From NCBI GenBank assembly GCA_965230565.1, contig CBDDLH010000018.1:1-37565 (forward strand): a DNA stretch of 37,565 nucleotides, in the 5' to 3' direction. A program made the translations under genes and the position numbers. The DNA is from BCD1 sp965230565 (GTDB lineage: Bacteria; Bacteroidota; Bacteroidia; Chitinophagales; Saprospiraceae). Shown piece after piece: positions 1 to 7,957 of this stretch (positions within the stretch are counted from its first letter, which is position 1; every line of letters starts with the position of its first letter). A model generated the notes under the pieces. It was given only the letters and a program-made list of their open reading frames with translations. It did no database searches and was not told the origin of the DNA.

Positions 1-931
1 TGAAGATTGGTCGCCTGCCTCAGGCATAAACATGGTGCGGTACAATAACATTCCCGCCGGACGATACACCTTTAGATTAAAAGGAAAAGCAGGACGGGAG
101 GATTGGAATGAAAATGAAATTGCAATCAAAGTCCGGGTTTTAAAGGCATTTTATAAAACGCTATGGTTTCAACTACTTGCAGGATTGCTGATTGCCGGAT
201 TGGTTTATGGTTTTTTCAGATACAGAACCTACCGTGCGCGACAACGAGAAAAAGCACTGGAAGCCCTGGTCAAAGAACGTACCCGTGACCTTGAAAAAGA
301 AAAACAAAAATCCGAAGAACTTCTACTGAACATCCTTCCGGCAGAAACCGCAGAAGAACTCAAAAAAAATGGTTTTGCCAAAGCCAAAAGACACCAGCCG
401 GTCACGGTAATGTTCTCTGACTTCGAAGGATTTTCAAGAATCTCGGAACAACTCGAACCGGAAGAACTAGTGGCCCTGATCGACCGATGTTTCCGCAAAT
501 TTGATGAGATCACTGAAAAACATGGTCTGGAAAAGATCAAAACTGTCGGAGATGCCTATCTATGTGTTGGAGGTATTTTCACCAGCGACGAGAACCTCGC
601 GCTGAATATGATCAATGCGGCCATAGAGATTCAGGATTTCATGGAAAATCTGGCCAAAGAAAATGAACCTCATGGCAAACCCTACTTCCGGGCCAGGATC
701 GGAATACATACCGGACCAGTAGTGGCAGGGATCGTCGGATTTAAAAAGTTTGCCTACGATATCTGGGGAGATACCGTCAATGTGGCTTCCAGGATGGAAA
801 CTTATGGGGCTGTCGGACGCGTCAATATTTCAGAAACGACTTACAAGCTTGTGAAAGATAAATTCACCTGCTCCTACCACGGGGATTTTAAGGAGCATGA
901 CAAAACGGTGAAGATGTATTTGGTGGAATAG
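1..931 (+). CDS. Membrane adenylate cyclase (class III), 5' end outside window
   Basis: The reading frame is already open at base 2, so the first ATG (base 32) is not a real start and the gene begins upstream of the window. The visible part starts with the end of a Y_Y_Y-type beta domain (NIPAGRYTFRLKG), as found at the end of periplasmic two-component propellers. One membrane helix (LLAGLLIAGLVYGFF) and a basic coiled-coil linker follow, then a class III cyclase catalytic domain. Seen in the catalytic domain: FSDFEGF with the metal-binding Asp, EKIKTVGDAY with the Lys and YDIWGDTVN with the Asp that in this family favour ATP over GTP, and the N..SR pair in VNVASRME. From family knowledge I infer an inner-membrane adenylate cyclase whose periplasmic sensor controls cAMP synthesis. 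No partner gene is visible. Confidence 0.9.
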   Translation, partial: EDWSPASGINMVRYNNIPAGRYTFRLKGKAGREDWNENEIAIKVRVLKAFYKTLWFQLLAGLLIAGLVYGFFRYRTYRARQREKALEALVKERTRDLEKEKQKSEELLLNILPAETAEELKKNGFAKAKRHQPVTVMFSDFEGFSRISEQLEPEELVALIDRCFRKFDEITEKHGLEKIKTVGDAYLCVGGIFTSDENLALNMINAAIEIQDFMENLAKENEPHGKPYFRARIGIHTGPVVAGIVGFKKFAYDIWGDTVNVASRMETYGAVGRVNISETTYKLVKDKFTCSYHGDFKEHDKTVKMYLVE

Positions 932-995
932 GGTTTGATGTGAGTAAGAGGACAAAATTAGTTTTTAATTAACGGTGTAATATTATAAATTTTAT

Positions 996-1157
996 TACCC
1001 ACAGGGAACACGGAGAAGGCACAGAGCCTTTCCCGCACCAAAGGTCGGGAGAACACAGATAGAACAAAGTGACATTCCGTACATGTGGTCGGAAGCTCTA
1101 AATATTACAACTTGAACTATTTGAACACCCTTGAACTTCCTGGAACAAATTGAAACT
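996..1157. repeat. Intergenic degenerate repeats (CACAGAG-type and GAAC-type)
   Basis: The 279-base gap between the cyclase and the ABC permease has no credible gene. Bases 996-1030 are a run of cacaggg/acacgg/cacagag words. Bases 1031-1052 hold a hairpin-like CCCGCACC..GGTCGGG word, and a similar word recurs near 2089-2110. Bases 1109-1155 are four to five copies of a GAAC(N4-6) word with a period of 9-10 nt, the same family as at 3092-3126 and 29405-29490. Confidence 0.6.
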
Positions 1158-1210
1158 CTATTGGTCCAAATACTTTATTGTTGTTATTCCTTTCCTAAAC
1201 CATGGAGGAA

Positions 1211-2026
1211 TTATAGATCTCTTCTGATAACCAGCAAATAGGAAATTCCCATAAAAACCGCCAACCAGGCACCGGCAATGCCCAGGTCCAGCCAGGCCAC
1301 ATAATCCTGGGAATACATCAGCAAATATTTCTCGAACGGCAAACGGATAAGGTTCCAGCCAGCTTCTATGGGAAAGCTGTCCGCCAGGAGATCAAGCTCA
1401 TATTTCTCACTAAGGATAACCGTGACGATAGGTTCCAGAATGTAGATATAAAACAGGATGCCGGCAAAAGCAAAACCAGCTCGTTTGATCAGCAAACTAA
1501 TCACAAAGCAAAACATGAGAAAATAAAAAACCTGAAGGAAATACGCCCCCATGAACTCAATATTTCGCAATACATACTCAATGTCAGTAACCGGAGAATA
1601 GGCATACCCCACTACCAATCCTATGGAAGCCAGGATCACTGTTGCCAAAAGACTAATAGCAAGCATAAAGCTAATCTTACTCAACCACCACTCCCGCCGG
1701 CTCATTCCGTCAATGACATTCTGCCGAATGGTCTTATAATCAAATTCATTGGTCACGCTGGCCAGTACGATGAAACAAATGAAAATGGTCACCATCTTGT
1801 ACAGGTAAGCCAGATTTTGCCAAATATCCACAAAATCAAAAATGGGCCACTGATCTGCTTTGAGAAATTGATTATTTCCTGCTGGTTCTTGCTTCTCGAT
1901 CCATTTTAAAAAATAATTGAAAGCAACGGGAATGGAAATAAAGGCAAATAACCACAAGGACCCGAGTACCTTGAAGAAACGGTTGGTATAAAGTTTGGTC
2001 AGTTCTATTTTGAGTAAGCGTAGCAT
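1211..2026 (-). CDS. ABC-2 type transporter permease
   Basis: This is a 271-residue membrane protein with about six hydrophobic segments, for example LWLFAFISIPVAFNYFL, MVTIFICFIVLASV, ISLLATVILASIGLVVGYAY and the C-terminal GAWLAVFMGISYLLVI. The N-terminal pattern MLRLLKIELTKLYTNRFFK and the EFDYKTIRQNVIDGMSRREW loop after the second helix are typical of Bacteroidota ABC-2 permeases. It lies 106 bases downstream of the ATPase gene on the same strand, so the two probably form one exporter. The substrate cannot be read from the sequence. Such pairs export lipids, antibiotics or peptides in other bacteria. Confidence 0.88.
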   Translation of the reverse strand: MLRLLKIELTKLYTNRFFKVLGSLWLFAFISIPVAFNYFLKWIEKQEPAGNNQFLKADQWPIFDFVDIWQNLAYLYKMVTIFICFIVLASVTNEFDYKTIRQNVIDGMSRREWWLSKISFMLAISLLATVILASIGLVVGYAYSPVTDIEYVLRNIEFMGAYFLQVFYFLMFCFVISLLIKRAGFAFAGILFYIYILEPIVTVILSEKYELDLLADSFPIEAGWNLIRLPFEKYLLMYSQDYVAWLDLGIAGAWLAVFMGISYLLVIRRDL

Positions 2027-2132
2027 ATTTTATTTTTTAACACATATGGAGTAAACAATTCCCGGCAAATTTTACCACACACAGGTTCCCGCAGCATTGG
2101 TCGGAAGACCTATTGTCCATAAAGCAGGTAAT

Positions 2133-3026
2133 TTAGCTTTCCTTTAGGATGTCCATGAATTGTTCTTCAAGACTTTTCTTTAAGGTATGGAGGTGGGTAA
2201 GCACAATTCCTTTTTCAACCAGGACTTTATTCACAGTAAGACTCGTCAGATCCTTTTCTCCCCGGACCAGCAGCTTTCCTTCTTTTTCTTCCACATCACT
2301 TATTCCGGAAATATCTCCAAGAGCACTCTTGAGTTTTGAAAGGTCTTCAGCAGCTAATTCAATGGTGGTGGAATCTGCAAAATCCTCTTCCACAGAGCCT
2401 TTATAGATGAGGTTTCCAGTCTGCAGCACGCAAAACTCCGTACAGACCTTTTGTACTTCATCCAACAAGTGACTGGCCAGGATGATCGTTTTACCAGTTG
2501 TTGCAATATCACGAATCAGTTGCCGGATATCGAAGATTCCCTGTGGGTCAAGACCATTGGTAGGTTCATCCAATACCAGCACCTCCGGATCATTGATAAG
2601 TGCTGCAGCAATGGCCAGTCTTTGTTTCATCCCGAGAGAATACCCTTTGAATTTATCCTTACCCCGACCACTAAGACCAACCGTCTCCAAAACTTCTTCA
2701 ATCCTGCTCTTCTCAGCGCCTTTGATCTGGCAAACCAGATTCAGGTTTTGCTCCCCGGTCATATAAGGGTAAAAAACAGGCTGCTCCAGAATGGCTCCGA
2801 TGTTCTTACGCATTTCGTGAGAATGACCATTACCAAACCAGGAAAAACTTCCTGCCGTAGGCGTTGTAACTCCAAGCAGCATACCCAACGTAGTGGTCTT
2901 CCCACTTCCATTAGGCCCCAGCATTCCAAAAACCGATCCTTTTTCAATGGTCAGATCCAATTGGTTCACTGCCGTCAGTTTTCCAAATCTTTTGGTCAAT
3001 CCGTTTATTTCGAGTATTGTAGACAT
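2133..3026 (-). CDS. ABC transporter ATP-binding protein
   Basis: This is a 297-residue ABC ATPase. Walker A is GPNGSGKTT, the Q-loop is ILEQPVFYPY, the signature is YSLGMKQRLAIA, Walker B is VLVLDEPTNGLDPQG and the H-loop is LASHLLDE, all intact. I start it at the ATG at 3026 (MSTILEINGLTKRFG). The frame continues upstream to 3086, but those codons are made by the intergenic TTTGATGTTG repeat and add nothing expected for the family. The C-terminal part resembles the extra domain of drug or bacitracin-type exporters. It should power the permease encoded just downstream at 1211-2026. Confidence 0.93.
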   Translation of the reverse strand: MSTILEINGLTKRFGKLTAVNQLDLTIEKGSVFGMLGPNGSGKTTTLGMLLGVTTPTAGSFSWFGNGHSHEMRKNIGAILEQPVFYPYMTGEQNLNLVCQIKGAEKSRIEEVLETVGLSGRGKDKFKGYSLGMKQRLAIAAALINDPEVLVLDEPTNGLDPQGIFDIRQLIRDIATTGKTIILASHLLDEVQKVCTEFCVLQTGNLIYKGSVEEDFADSTTIELAAEDLSKLKSALGDISGISDVEEKEGKLLVRGEKDLTSLTVNKVLVEKGIVLTHLHTLKKSLEEQFMDILKES

Positions 3027-3126
3027 GTTTACGTTGTTTGATGTTGTTTGACGTTGTTTGATGGCTCGCAAGGCTCGATGTTTCATATGGTTTCAAGAGT
3101 TCCAGGGGTTTCAAGGGTTCAAATAG
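3027..3126. repeat. Phased TTTGATGTTG and TTCAAG repeats upstream of the ABC ATPase
   Basis: Bases 3030-3064 hold three copies of (TTTGA)(C/T)GTTG with a period near 10 nt. Then comes the word GGCTCGCAAGGCTCG. From 3092 to 3126 lie four TTCAAG/TTCCAG words, again 9-10 nt apart. The first family recurs at 9000-9102 and 29071-29087. The region is also the 5' leader of the ABC ATPase on the minus strand. Confidence 0.65.
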
Positions 3127-3202
3127 TGTAAATCAGGATTTTTTATTCTGCACTATGCTCTTTCTTCCTCCGAGAAAGCCTGCCCCGCCCACAAAGTGGC
3201 GG

Positions 3203-3535
3203 GTGCAACACCTTTTCTCTGCACACTGAGCTCGGCAAAGGCATCGCCTTAAAAACCTAATCCCGGTAATCCTGGCAATCCCGGCTCCTGTTCATTCCTT
3301 CGACAAGGGGCAACACCTTTTCTCTGCACACTGAGCTCGGCAAAGGCATCGCCTTGAAAACCTCCTTCGACAAGGGGCAACATCTTTTCTCTGCACACTG
3401 ATCGGCAAAGGCATCGCCTTGAAAACCTAATCCCGGCAATCCTTCATTCCTTCGACAAGGGGCAACACCTTTTCTCTGCACACTGAGCTCGGCAAAGGCA
3501 TCGCCTTGAAAACCTAATCCCGGCAATCCTGGCAA
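3203..3535. repeat. Four-copy repeat, core about 53 bases
   Basis: A core that begins gcaacaccttttctctgcac and ends gcatcgccttgaaaacct occurs at about 3205-3257, 3310-3363, 3377-3427 and 3462-3514, all in direct orientation. The copies are nearly identical; the third lacks a few bases in the ctgagctcgg part. Each contains a small hairpin AAGGC-ATC-GCCTT. Linkers contain ccttcgacaagggg and the word taatcccggcaatcctggcaat. An open frame runs across the array on the minus strand, but it only spells the repeat and I do not regard it as a gene. It lies downstream of the 3556-4140 gene. Confidence 0.85.
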
Positions 3536-3555
3536 TCACGGTCCCGGTCCCGGTC

Positions 3556-4140
3556 CTACTCTATAATTTCCGCAAACTTCTGCACCCGTTCAATCAATTC
3601 CGGTACCGACTTGAGTTCCAGCTCCCCGTCAAGTTCATAGACCTGCGTACTTTTATCCCCGATCATCATAACCACCAGGGAAGAAATGGTATCACCATCA
3701 TCAATAGCGTAAACCGCCATTTCATTAATTGCATCCTCCAAACGGCTCCCGGATTCCTCCGAGTCTTCGTCTCCATTCTGACCAATAATATTCATGAAAA
3801 AAGAAGCCATCCCGGCGAGATTTCCACGATTGGTGACTTCGATGTAGGTTTCGTAGTTATCTTCTTTTAACCATTGCCGGAGATCTTCAAGCGCCCCGTC
3901 CGTGGCTTCAGAATATTCAAAATCTGTGGTAATTACTTTTTGGATCCCCTTTGTGAGTTCAATACCTTCTTCACCAAGGGCAACATTGGCGCCGGCTCTA
4001 ATGACACTTTCGTAAAAGTATCTCAGCCGGATCTTATCGTATTTATCATGCATTTTCTTCAGCGCATTTCCCTGAGCAAATACACCAACTGGAAGGATAA
4101 GTAGCAATAGCGGAATAAGGTGTCGTCTGAAGTTCATCAT
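3556..4140 (-). CDS. Small secreted protein, DUF4252-like
   Basis: This 194-residue protein starts with a signal peptide (MMNFRRHLIPLLLLILPVGVFAQG). I place the start at the ATG-ATG pair at 4140, not at the longer open frame to 4185, because only the shorter form has an N-terminal signal peptide. The rest resembles Bacteroidota DUF4252 proteins: an alpha/beta fold with two similar halves, an acidic linker (GDEDSEESGS) and the central AVYAIDDGDTISSLVVMMIGD stretch typical of the family. The function of the family is unknown to me. Neighbours do not help: a four-copy repeat follows it and a hairpin-rich gap precedes it. Confidence 0.75.
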   Translation of the reverse strand: MMNFRRHLIPLLLLILPVGVFAQGNALKKMHDKYDKIRLRYFYESVIRAGANVALGEEGIELTKGIQKVITTDFEYSEATDGALEDLRQWLKEDNYETYIEVTNRGNLAGMASFFMNIIGQNGDEDSEESGSRLEDAINEMAVYAIDDGDTISSLVVMMIGDKSTQVYELDGELELKSVPELIERVQKFAEIIE

Positions 4141-4249
4141 TTTTGTTTTAATGCTGTCAAAAATAACAAACCGACTCCCAGACACCTCAATTTTTTCGAT
4201 GAATGTGGGTTTTGAAAGGATGGTTTAAGTAAAATCCGGATTATTTTCA

Positions 4250-4379
4250 GGCATCATGCCGTGCATTTCATGCCGGCACCGGGTCATCCGCTTCGCTACT
4301 GCCCCTTGCTGTCCCTCTCTGCCGGTGACGCCAGGCAGGCTCGATCCCTGCGGCGCCTTCCACGCACGCGTTCCAGCAC
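4250..4379. repeat. Dispersed hairpin element, copy A
   Basis: This segment aligns with 34439-34545. The shared parts, in order, are GGCATCA, CCGTGCA, TGCCGG, ATCC.CTTCGCT, CCCTTGCTGTCC and CCCTGCGGCGCC. Both copies start with a hairpin with a 3-base loop and one unpaired T; here it is GCCG(T)GCAT-TTC-ATGCCGGC at 4258-4277. Copy A has an additional segment (about 4318-4345) that copy B lacks. Open frames crossing it on both strands look like by-products of the GC-rich sequence. Confidence 0.7.
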
Positions 4380-4416
4380 CAGAATGAGACCAGGAAACAC
4401 ATCAATACCCTCAAAA

Positions 4417-4552
4417 GGTCTCATAGAGACCAGACATCGACAACATAGGGCGAAGCACCCTGAAAAAACCGGTCTCATAGAGACCAAATACCGGTAACAA
4501 GGTACGAAGTGCCTTGCAAAGGAAACAACCTAACCGAGTGCCATAGGTACTC
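4417..4552. repeat. Cluster of short perfect hairpins
   Basis: Five inverted repeats sit within 136 bases: GGTCTC-ATA-GAGACC at 4417-4431 and again, identical, at 4471-4485; AGGG-CGAAGCA-CCCT at 4447-4461; CAAGGTAC-GAA-GTGCCTTG at 4498-4516; GAGTGCC-ATA-GGTACTC at 4536-4552. Two use an ATA loop (TAT on the other strand) and two carry the word CGAAG near the loop. They lie just downstream of the T9SS gene that ends at 4590, so they could act in 3'-end formation, but no T-tract follows. Confidence 0.7.
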
Positions 4553-4589
4553 AATATCTCTTCAATAATCAGAAACCCATCAACCCAAA

Positions 4590-5576
4590 TTAATGCTTGA
4601 TCAACCTCCCAATCCAGACAGTTTCCCCAATAGTATGTCTGACCACATAAACTCCCGGAACCAACCCTGAAAGATCAAGTCGGACCTGCTCCCCTCCGGT
4701 TACTTTTTGCAATACAACCCTTCCGGAAGCATCACTTACAGATACCACTCCCGATTCAGAAAGGTATCCAGGCAATTTGACAAAAACCTCATCCACTACC
4801 GGATTTGGGAACAACTCCAATGGCTGCTCTGCCAATTCAGGACTTTCATTCGCAGTAAGGAAATCTCCATTAAAATTATCGATGCAATAAAACAAGGGCG
4901 TATTGTATCCCCAATCATTGAAATCAGTAGAACTCAAGGAAAATATAAGACTATCAACAGTACCCAATGGAACATTTTCACTAAGGGAAGAAAGGTCCAC
5001 CCAGGTCCAATCCCTAACGATGTAATCCATCTGATTGTCTTCAAACCTGAAATCCGCCAGATAAAAATCTATGCTGTCCGTTGATAATTGTCCCTGGCCA
5101 TAAGCTTTTATGGTAAGTCTGAAATAATCAGGGTCATTTCCTGTATCGCCTCCGAACTTTTTGGCAAAATCATCCCCGTCCCTCATACTGTTATGGGCGT
5201 AGGTAGTGTTGGTGATATAAACACCTTTTAAGGATTGGCCAACGGCATCACCCGTCAATGCGATCACCGCACCTTGCTGCCCAACGGCATAATTCTGACT
5301 TCCCTGAATTCCCTGTCCCGGCTTGGCACTATATAAATTCCCAGGACCAGAGGTCACAGAATCTGTCATACTGGATATGGCCCAGCCACCTTGCCAGTAA
5401 TCCCAGTCAAAATGGTATTGACTGGTGAACAGCGCGTCCCCATCTTCATAGAAAGTGGCATCCCGGCCATTCAAAAAGGTGTCCTGCTCAATGGGAATTG
5501 CCTCAAAGGAGGATGGTGTCTGTGCGTTGAGTGCAATGGAGAACATCAAAAAGAAAATTGTTGCGTTTAATTTCAT
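4590..5576 (-). CDS. T9SS-secreted DUF4465-like protein, probable B12-uptake partner
   Basis: This 328-residue protein has a signal peptide (MKLNATIFFLMFSIALNAQ), a DUF4465-like beta-rich domain (about residues 20-240) and a type A T9SS sorting domain at the C-terminus (ELFPNPVVDEVFVKLPG to the end). Family hallmarks seen are the N-terminal FEAIPIEQDTFLNG, the GNLYSA..GIQGSQNYAVG stretch, the ITNTTYAHNSM stretch and YCIDNFNG at the end of the domain. It begins 8 bases after the TonB receptor stop and must be co-transcribed with it behind the cobalamin riboswitch. I infer an outer-surface protein that binds cobamides or hands them to the receptor, analogous in role to BtuG/BtuH surface proteins of gut Bacteroides. 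Binding has not been shown from sequence alone. Confidence 0.8.
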   Translation of the reverse strand: MKLNATIFFLMFSIALNAQTPSSFEAIPIEQDTFLNGRDATFYEDGDALFTSQYHFDWDYWQGGWAISSMTDSVTSGPGNLYSAKPGQGIQGSQNYAVGQQGAVIALTGDAVGQSLKGVYITNTTYAHNSMRDGDDFAKKFGGDTGNDPDYFRLTIKAYGQGQLSTDSIDFYLADFRFEDNQMDYIVRDWTWVDLSSLSENVPLGTVDSLIFSLSSTDFNDWGYNTPLFYCIDNFNGDFLTANESPELAEQPLELFPNPVVDEVFVKLPGYLSESGVVSVSDASGRVVLQKVTGGEQVRLDLSGLVPGVYVVRHTIGETVWIGRLIKH

Positions 5577-5584
5577 CTTATTTT

Positions 5585-7471
5585 TTATGGAATGTTGATT
5601 GAAAATTTTATTTGATAATGCCTTCCGGGCATTGGATAAAAAGCCACCACCTCGTAGTCAGCGTTCCAGATATTGAACACAGTACCGGAAAGGGAAAAAT
5701 CCCACTTATTGAATTCAAAAAACCGACTTACCCCCAGATCCCCGGTCGAATACCCTGAAAGTTCATGCTGATTATCCGTTGTGGTAAATACCTTACCCAC
5801 CCATTGGTGATTATATTGGCCAGAAAAGTTTTTGAGTTCATAAGAGATGCCCAGACTTCCACTATGAGCAGGTTGATAAATGAGCTGTTTCCCCAAAGAT
5901 TCCTGATTTCCGGAAACCTCGGAATTGGTTGATAATATATAATTATATCGACCACTGATTCGTGCAGTACCCCCTGCAAGTTTTTTCCCTACGAAAGCCT
6001 CCGATTCAACGCCCCTGCTCCAAACCTGCTTGGCATTAACAGGCTGCCACAAAAGACCTGCTGGTAGCCAGACAATCCAGTTATCCACTTTTCTGGAAAA
6101 CAATTGAACTTTTCCTCTCCAGTTAATTCCTTTTTTAGAGGCTTCCGGATGAAAAGAGACTCCTGTTTCAATACTCCAGCTTTTTTCCGGCTCCAACTCG
6201 AGGTTACCTCCCGGTGTCCAGTATAGATCATTAAAGGTGGGAATTCTAAAATTACGGAAAGCACCCAAATTTATGGAAAACAACTTATGAGCTTTCCACT
6301 TCAGGTTGGCACCAGGCAAAACAGGTTTTACATCTCCATCCAAAATACTGGCCGCAAGGCTGAATTCTGCTTCGAGACCTTGTTTAAAAAAATGCTTCCT
6401 GAATGCAACATTTCCCGTCCACAAATTCCGCAGAGGATTAAAATCATAATTATTGGATTCGGCATGGACTCGTTGGTATTCCAAAGCAAATCTGAAATTT
6501 CCGAACCCCGGGTAATATTGGTGCTCTGCTTTAAGGTTAATAGTCCTGGAAACAGATTCCGAATTGATCAATGCAATGCTGTCCCGGTAATTCAATTGTT
6601 CTGTCAAAAAAGCACCAGTAAGAGAAAAGGTCTGATTATTGGTCCATTTTTTCCACTGCACTACATTCCTCCAGGATTCATCCTCCTGCTCAGCTACACT
6701 TTTTGATTGGAGTCTGTTAGGCGGAAGCTGTCTGTGAGACTTTTGCTTCCAAAAATGACCTTCAAGGGAAGATCTTGCTCCGGTTACCAGAAACACATCC
6801 TGCACCAATCCCCACCGGACAACTTTGGCGTGATCCAGCTTTTTGGGATTTCCCTGCAAGTCCAAATAATTGAAATCATTTTCACTCAACTGATGATAAG
6901 CCCTTGTTATTCCTTTGATCCGTTTGTTCCCGTAATAAACCTTACCTGCATTTCCAAAACGGCCGAAACTTCCAATAGAATTTTGAAGGCTTACTTCCAT
7001 TCCATTATCAGGAAAAATATTTTTCATCTGAATAGCACCACCCAATGCCCCCTGAATACCGGCAGTTTCCGGTCCTCCCTTCGAAAGCAAAACCTGGTCA
7101 GCGAGAATAAGTGGAAACAAAGACAAATCTGTTTGCCCAAGCATCGGATTTTGTACATTCACTCCATTCCACAATACAACGGTATGGGATGCATTGCCCC
7201 CCCGAAGCGAAGAACTGCTGATACCTGATGGCCCATAGGCTTTAATATACCCCGCCTGGGTAGCAGACATCAATTGTCCGAGGTTCTGCATGGAAAGCAT
7301 ATTGACAATTGCGGTGTCCATACGCTCCCAGCTTCTGCCTGCTTGTTTGGGAAGCAGAATCGTTTCCTGAACAGTAACATCAGGCAACTGCAACAAAGTA
7401 TCGGCTTGATGCTGTGACCAAAGCGACATGGACAAAAAAAGACCAAGAATTGAAAAGACAGTTATTTTCAT
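5585..7471 (-). CDS. TonB-dependent outer-membrane receptor, BtuB-like (cobamide uptake)
   Basis: This 628-residue receptor has a signal peptide (MKITVFSILGLFLSMSLWSQ), a plug domain (about residues 30-150, with the recognisable SSSLRGGNASHTVVLWNGV and the closing GALGGAIQMKN) and then a 22-strand type barrel ending in an aromatic/hydrophobic C-terminal strand (YQIKFSINIP). There is no N-terminal carboxypeptidase-like extension and no SusD neighbour, so it is the short vitamin/siderophore type, not a SusC. The cobalamin riboswitch directly upstream on the same strand sets the substrate assignment as vitamin B12 or other cobamides. The DUF4465-like gene follows after 8 bases. The role is firm from context; the specific cobamide is unknown. 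Confidence 0.9.
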   Translation of the reverse strand: MKITVFSILGLFLSMSLWSQHQADTLLQLPDVTVQETILLPKQAGRSWERMDTAIVNMLSMQNLGQLMSATQAGYIKAYGPSGISSSSLRGGNASHTVVLWNGVNVQNPMLGQTDLSLFPLILADQVLLSKGGPETAGIQGALGGAIQMKNIFPDNGMEVSLQNSIGSFGRFGNAGKVYYGNKRIKGITRAYHQLSENDFNYLDLQGNPKKLDHAKVVRWGLVQDVFLVTGARSSLEGHFWKQKSHRQLPPNRLQSKSVAEQEDESWRNVVQWKKWTNNQTFSLTGAFLTEQLNYRDSIALINSESVSRTINLKAEHQYYPGFGNFRFALEYQRVHAESNNYDFNPLRNLWTGNVAFRKHFFKQGLEAEFSLAASILDGDVKPVLPGANLKWKAHKLFSINLGAFRNFRIPTFNDLYWTPGGNLELEPEKSWSIETGVSFHPEASKKGINWRGKVQLFSRKVDNWIVWLPAGLLWQPVNAKQVWSRGVESEAFVGKKLAGGTARISGRYNYILSTNSEVSGNQESLGKQLIYQPAHSGSLGISYELKNFSGQYNHQWVGKVFTTTDNQHELSGYSTGDLGVSRFFEFNKWDFSLSGTVFNIWNADYEVVAFYPMPGRHYQIKFSINIP

Positions 7472-7512
7472 AATTCCCTGAAACGGGAAAAAAGAGGAAA
7501 GGCAGTACTGCG

Positions 7513-7540
7513 CTGAAAAAAATTAAAAATATTTTTTCAG
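7513..7540 (-). promoter_or_regulatory. A/T-rich hairpin between riboswitch and TonB receptor start
   Basis: On the minus strand CTGAAAAAA pairs with TTTTTTTCAG around a short loop. It lies about 40 bases before the receptor start, after the B12 box. It could be part of the expression platform, but I cannot tell whether it ends transcription or hides the ribosome site. Confidence 0.4.
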
Positions 7541-7596
7541 AAAAAGCAAGACATAACCCATCCGTTCTTTATTCCCGAAGACGAATGTAACACATG

Positions 7597-7862
7597 GATC
7601 ACGACAGGTCTTCTGACTTGCTCCGGATGATACACCTTCCCGTATTAAAACAGTGGTTTATTGTATCATCTTTTCTGAATTAGTCTCAGCAGCGAGTACG
7701 TCTTGGCATAAGTTTAACCGCTAGGTATGCAAAGTAGAAATCGGACGAATCTACTTTGATCTTAAACTTAAGGCTGTGGACTGCTGACTGAAGACAAAAA
7801 AAGAGCTTACAGCTGCGGGTACAGTTCCTGATTTTCACAGGATTCCCTTGTCCGTAATCACC
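7597..7862 (-). promoter_or_regulatory. Cobalamin (B12) riboswitch
   Basis: Read on the minus strand, the core elements appear in the right order: GTGAAAATCAGGAACTGT (about 7822-7838), CCCGCAGCTGTAAG (about 7806-7819), CCACTG (7651-7656), GGGAAGG (7635-7641) and the B12 box GCAAGTCAGAAGACCTG (7605-7621). It precedes the TonB receptor on the same strand, the usual place in Bacteroidota, and should lower expression when cobalamin is bound. Between the CTGTAAG part and CCACTG lies an unusually long extra arm (about 7683-7790) made of nested inverted repeats. Confidence 0.95.
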
Positions 7863-7863
7863 A

Positions 7864-7895
7864 CAAAAGTAATTTAAATTGTACCGACCGCAAAA
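7864..7895 (-). promoter_or_regulatory. Bacteroidota-type promoter of the B12 operon
   Basis: On the minus strand a -33 element TTTTG (7891-7895) is followed after 19 bases by TACTTTTG (7864-7871), a full match to the TANNTTTG -7 consensus. Transcription would start just before the riboswitch, which fits. Confidence 0.8.
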
Positions 7896-7957
7896 TATTA
7901 AACGGGCCCGTTTCAAAGATGAAAGCACATTTTTTTCGTTTTATAGGGCCTTTAGGC

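Noticed and set aside
3027..3086. Longer N-terminus for the ABC ATPase
   Set aside because: The extra 20 codons are encoded by the intergenic TTTGATG repeat; the family start fits ATG 3026.
3257..3535. 92-codon minus-strand open frame
   Set aside because: It only translates the four-copy repeat; no start context, no protein-like pattern beyond the repeat.
3203..3535. CRISPR array
   Set aside because: Unit length, unequal spacers that share words, and absence of cas genes do not fit.
4261..4497. Open frames on both strands at 4261-4497 and 34298-34673
   Set aside because: They coincide with the two copies of the GC-rich hairpin element; the resulting proline/arginine-rich text is a by-product.
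5989..7228. Open frames opposite the TonB receptor (6287-6706, 6707-7228 and others)
   Set aside because: They are antisense or shifted shadows of a clear receptor gene.
7686..7928. 80-codon minus-strand open frame
   Set aside because: It lies inside the cobalamin riboswitch and its promoter; the RNA explains the sequence.
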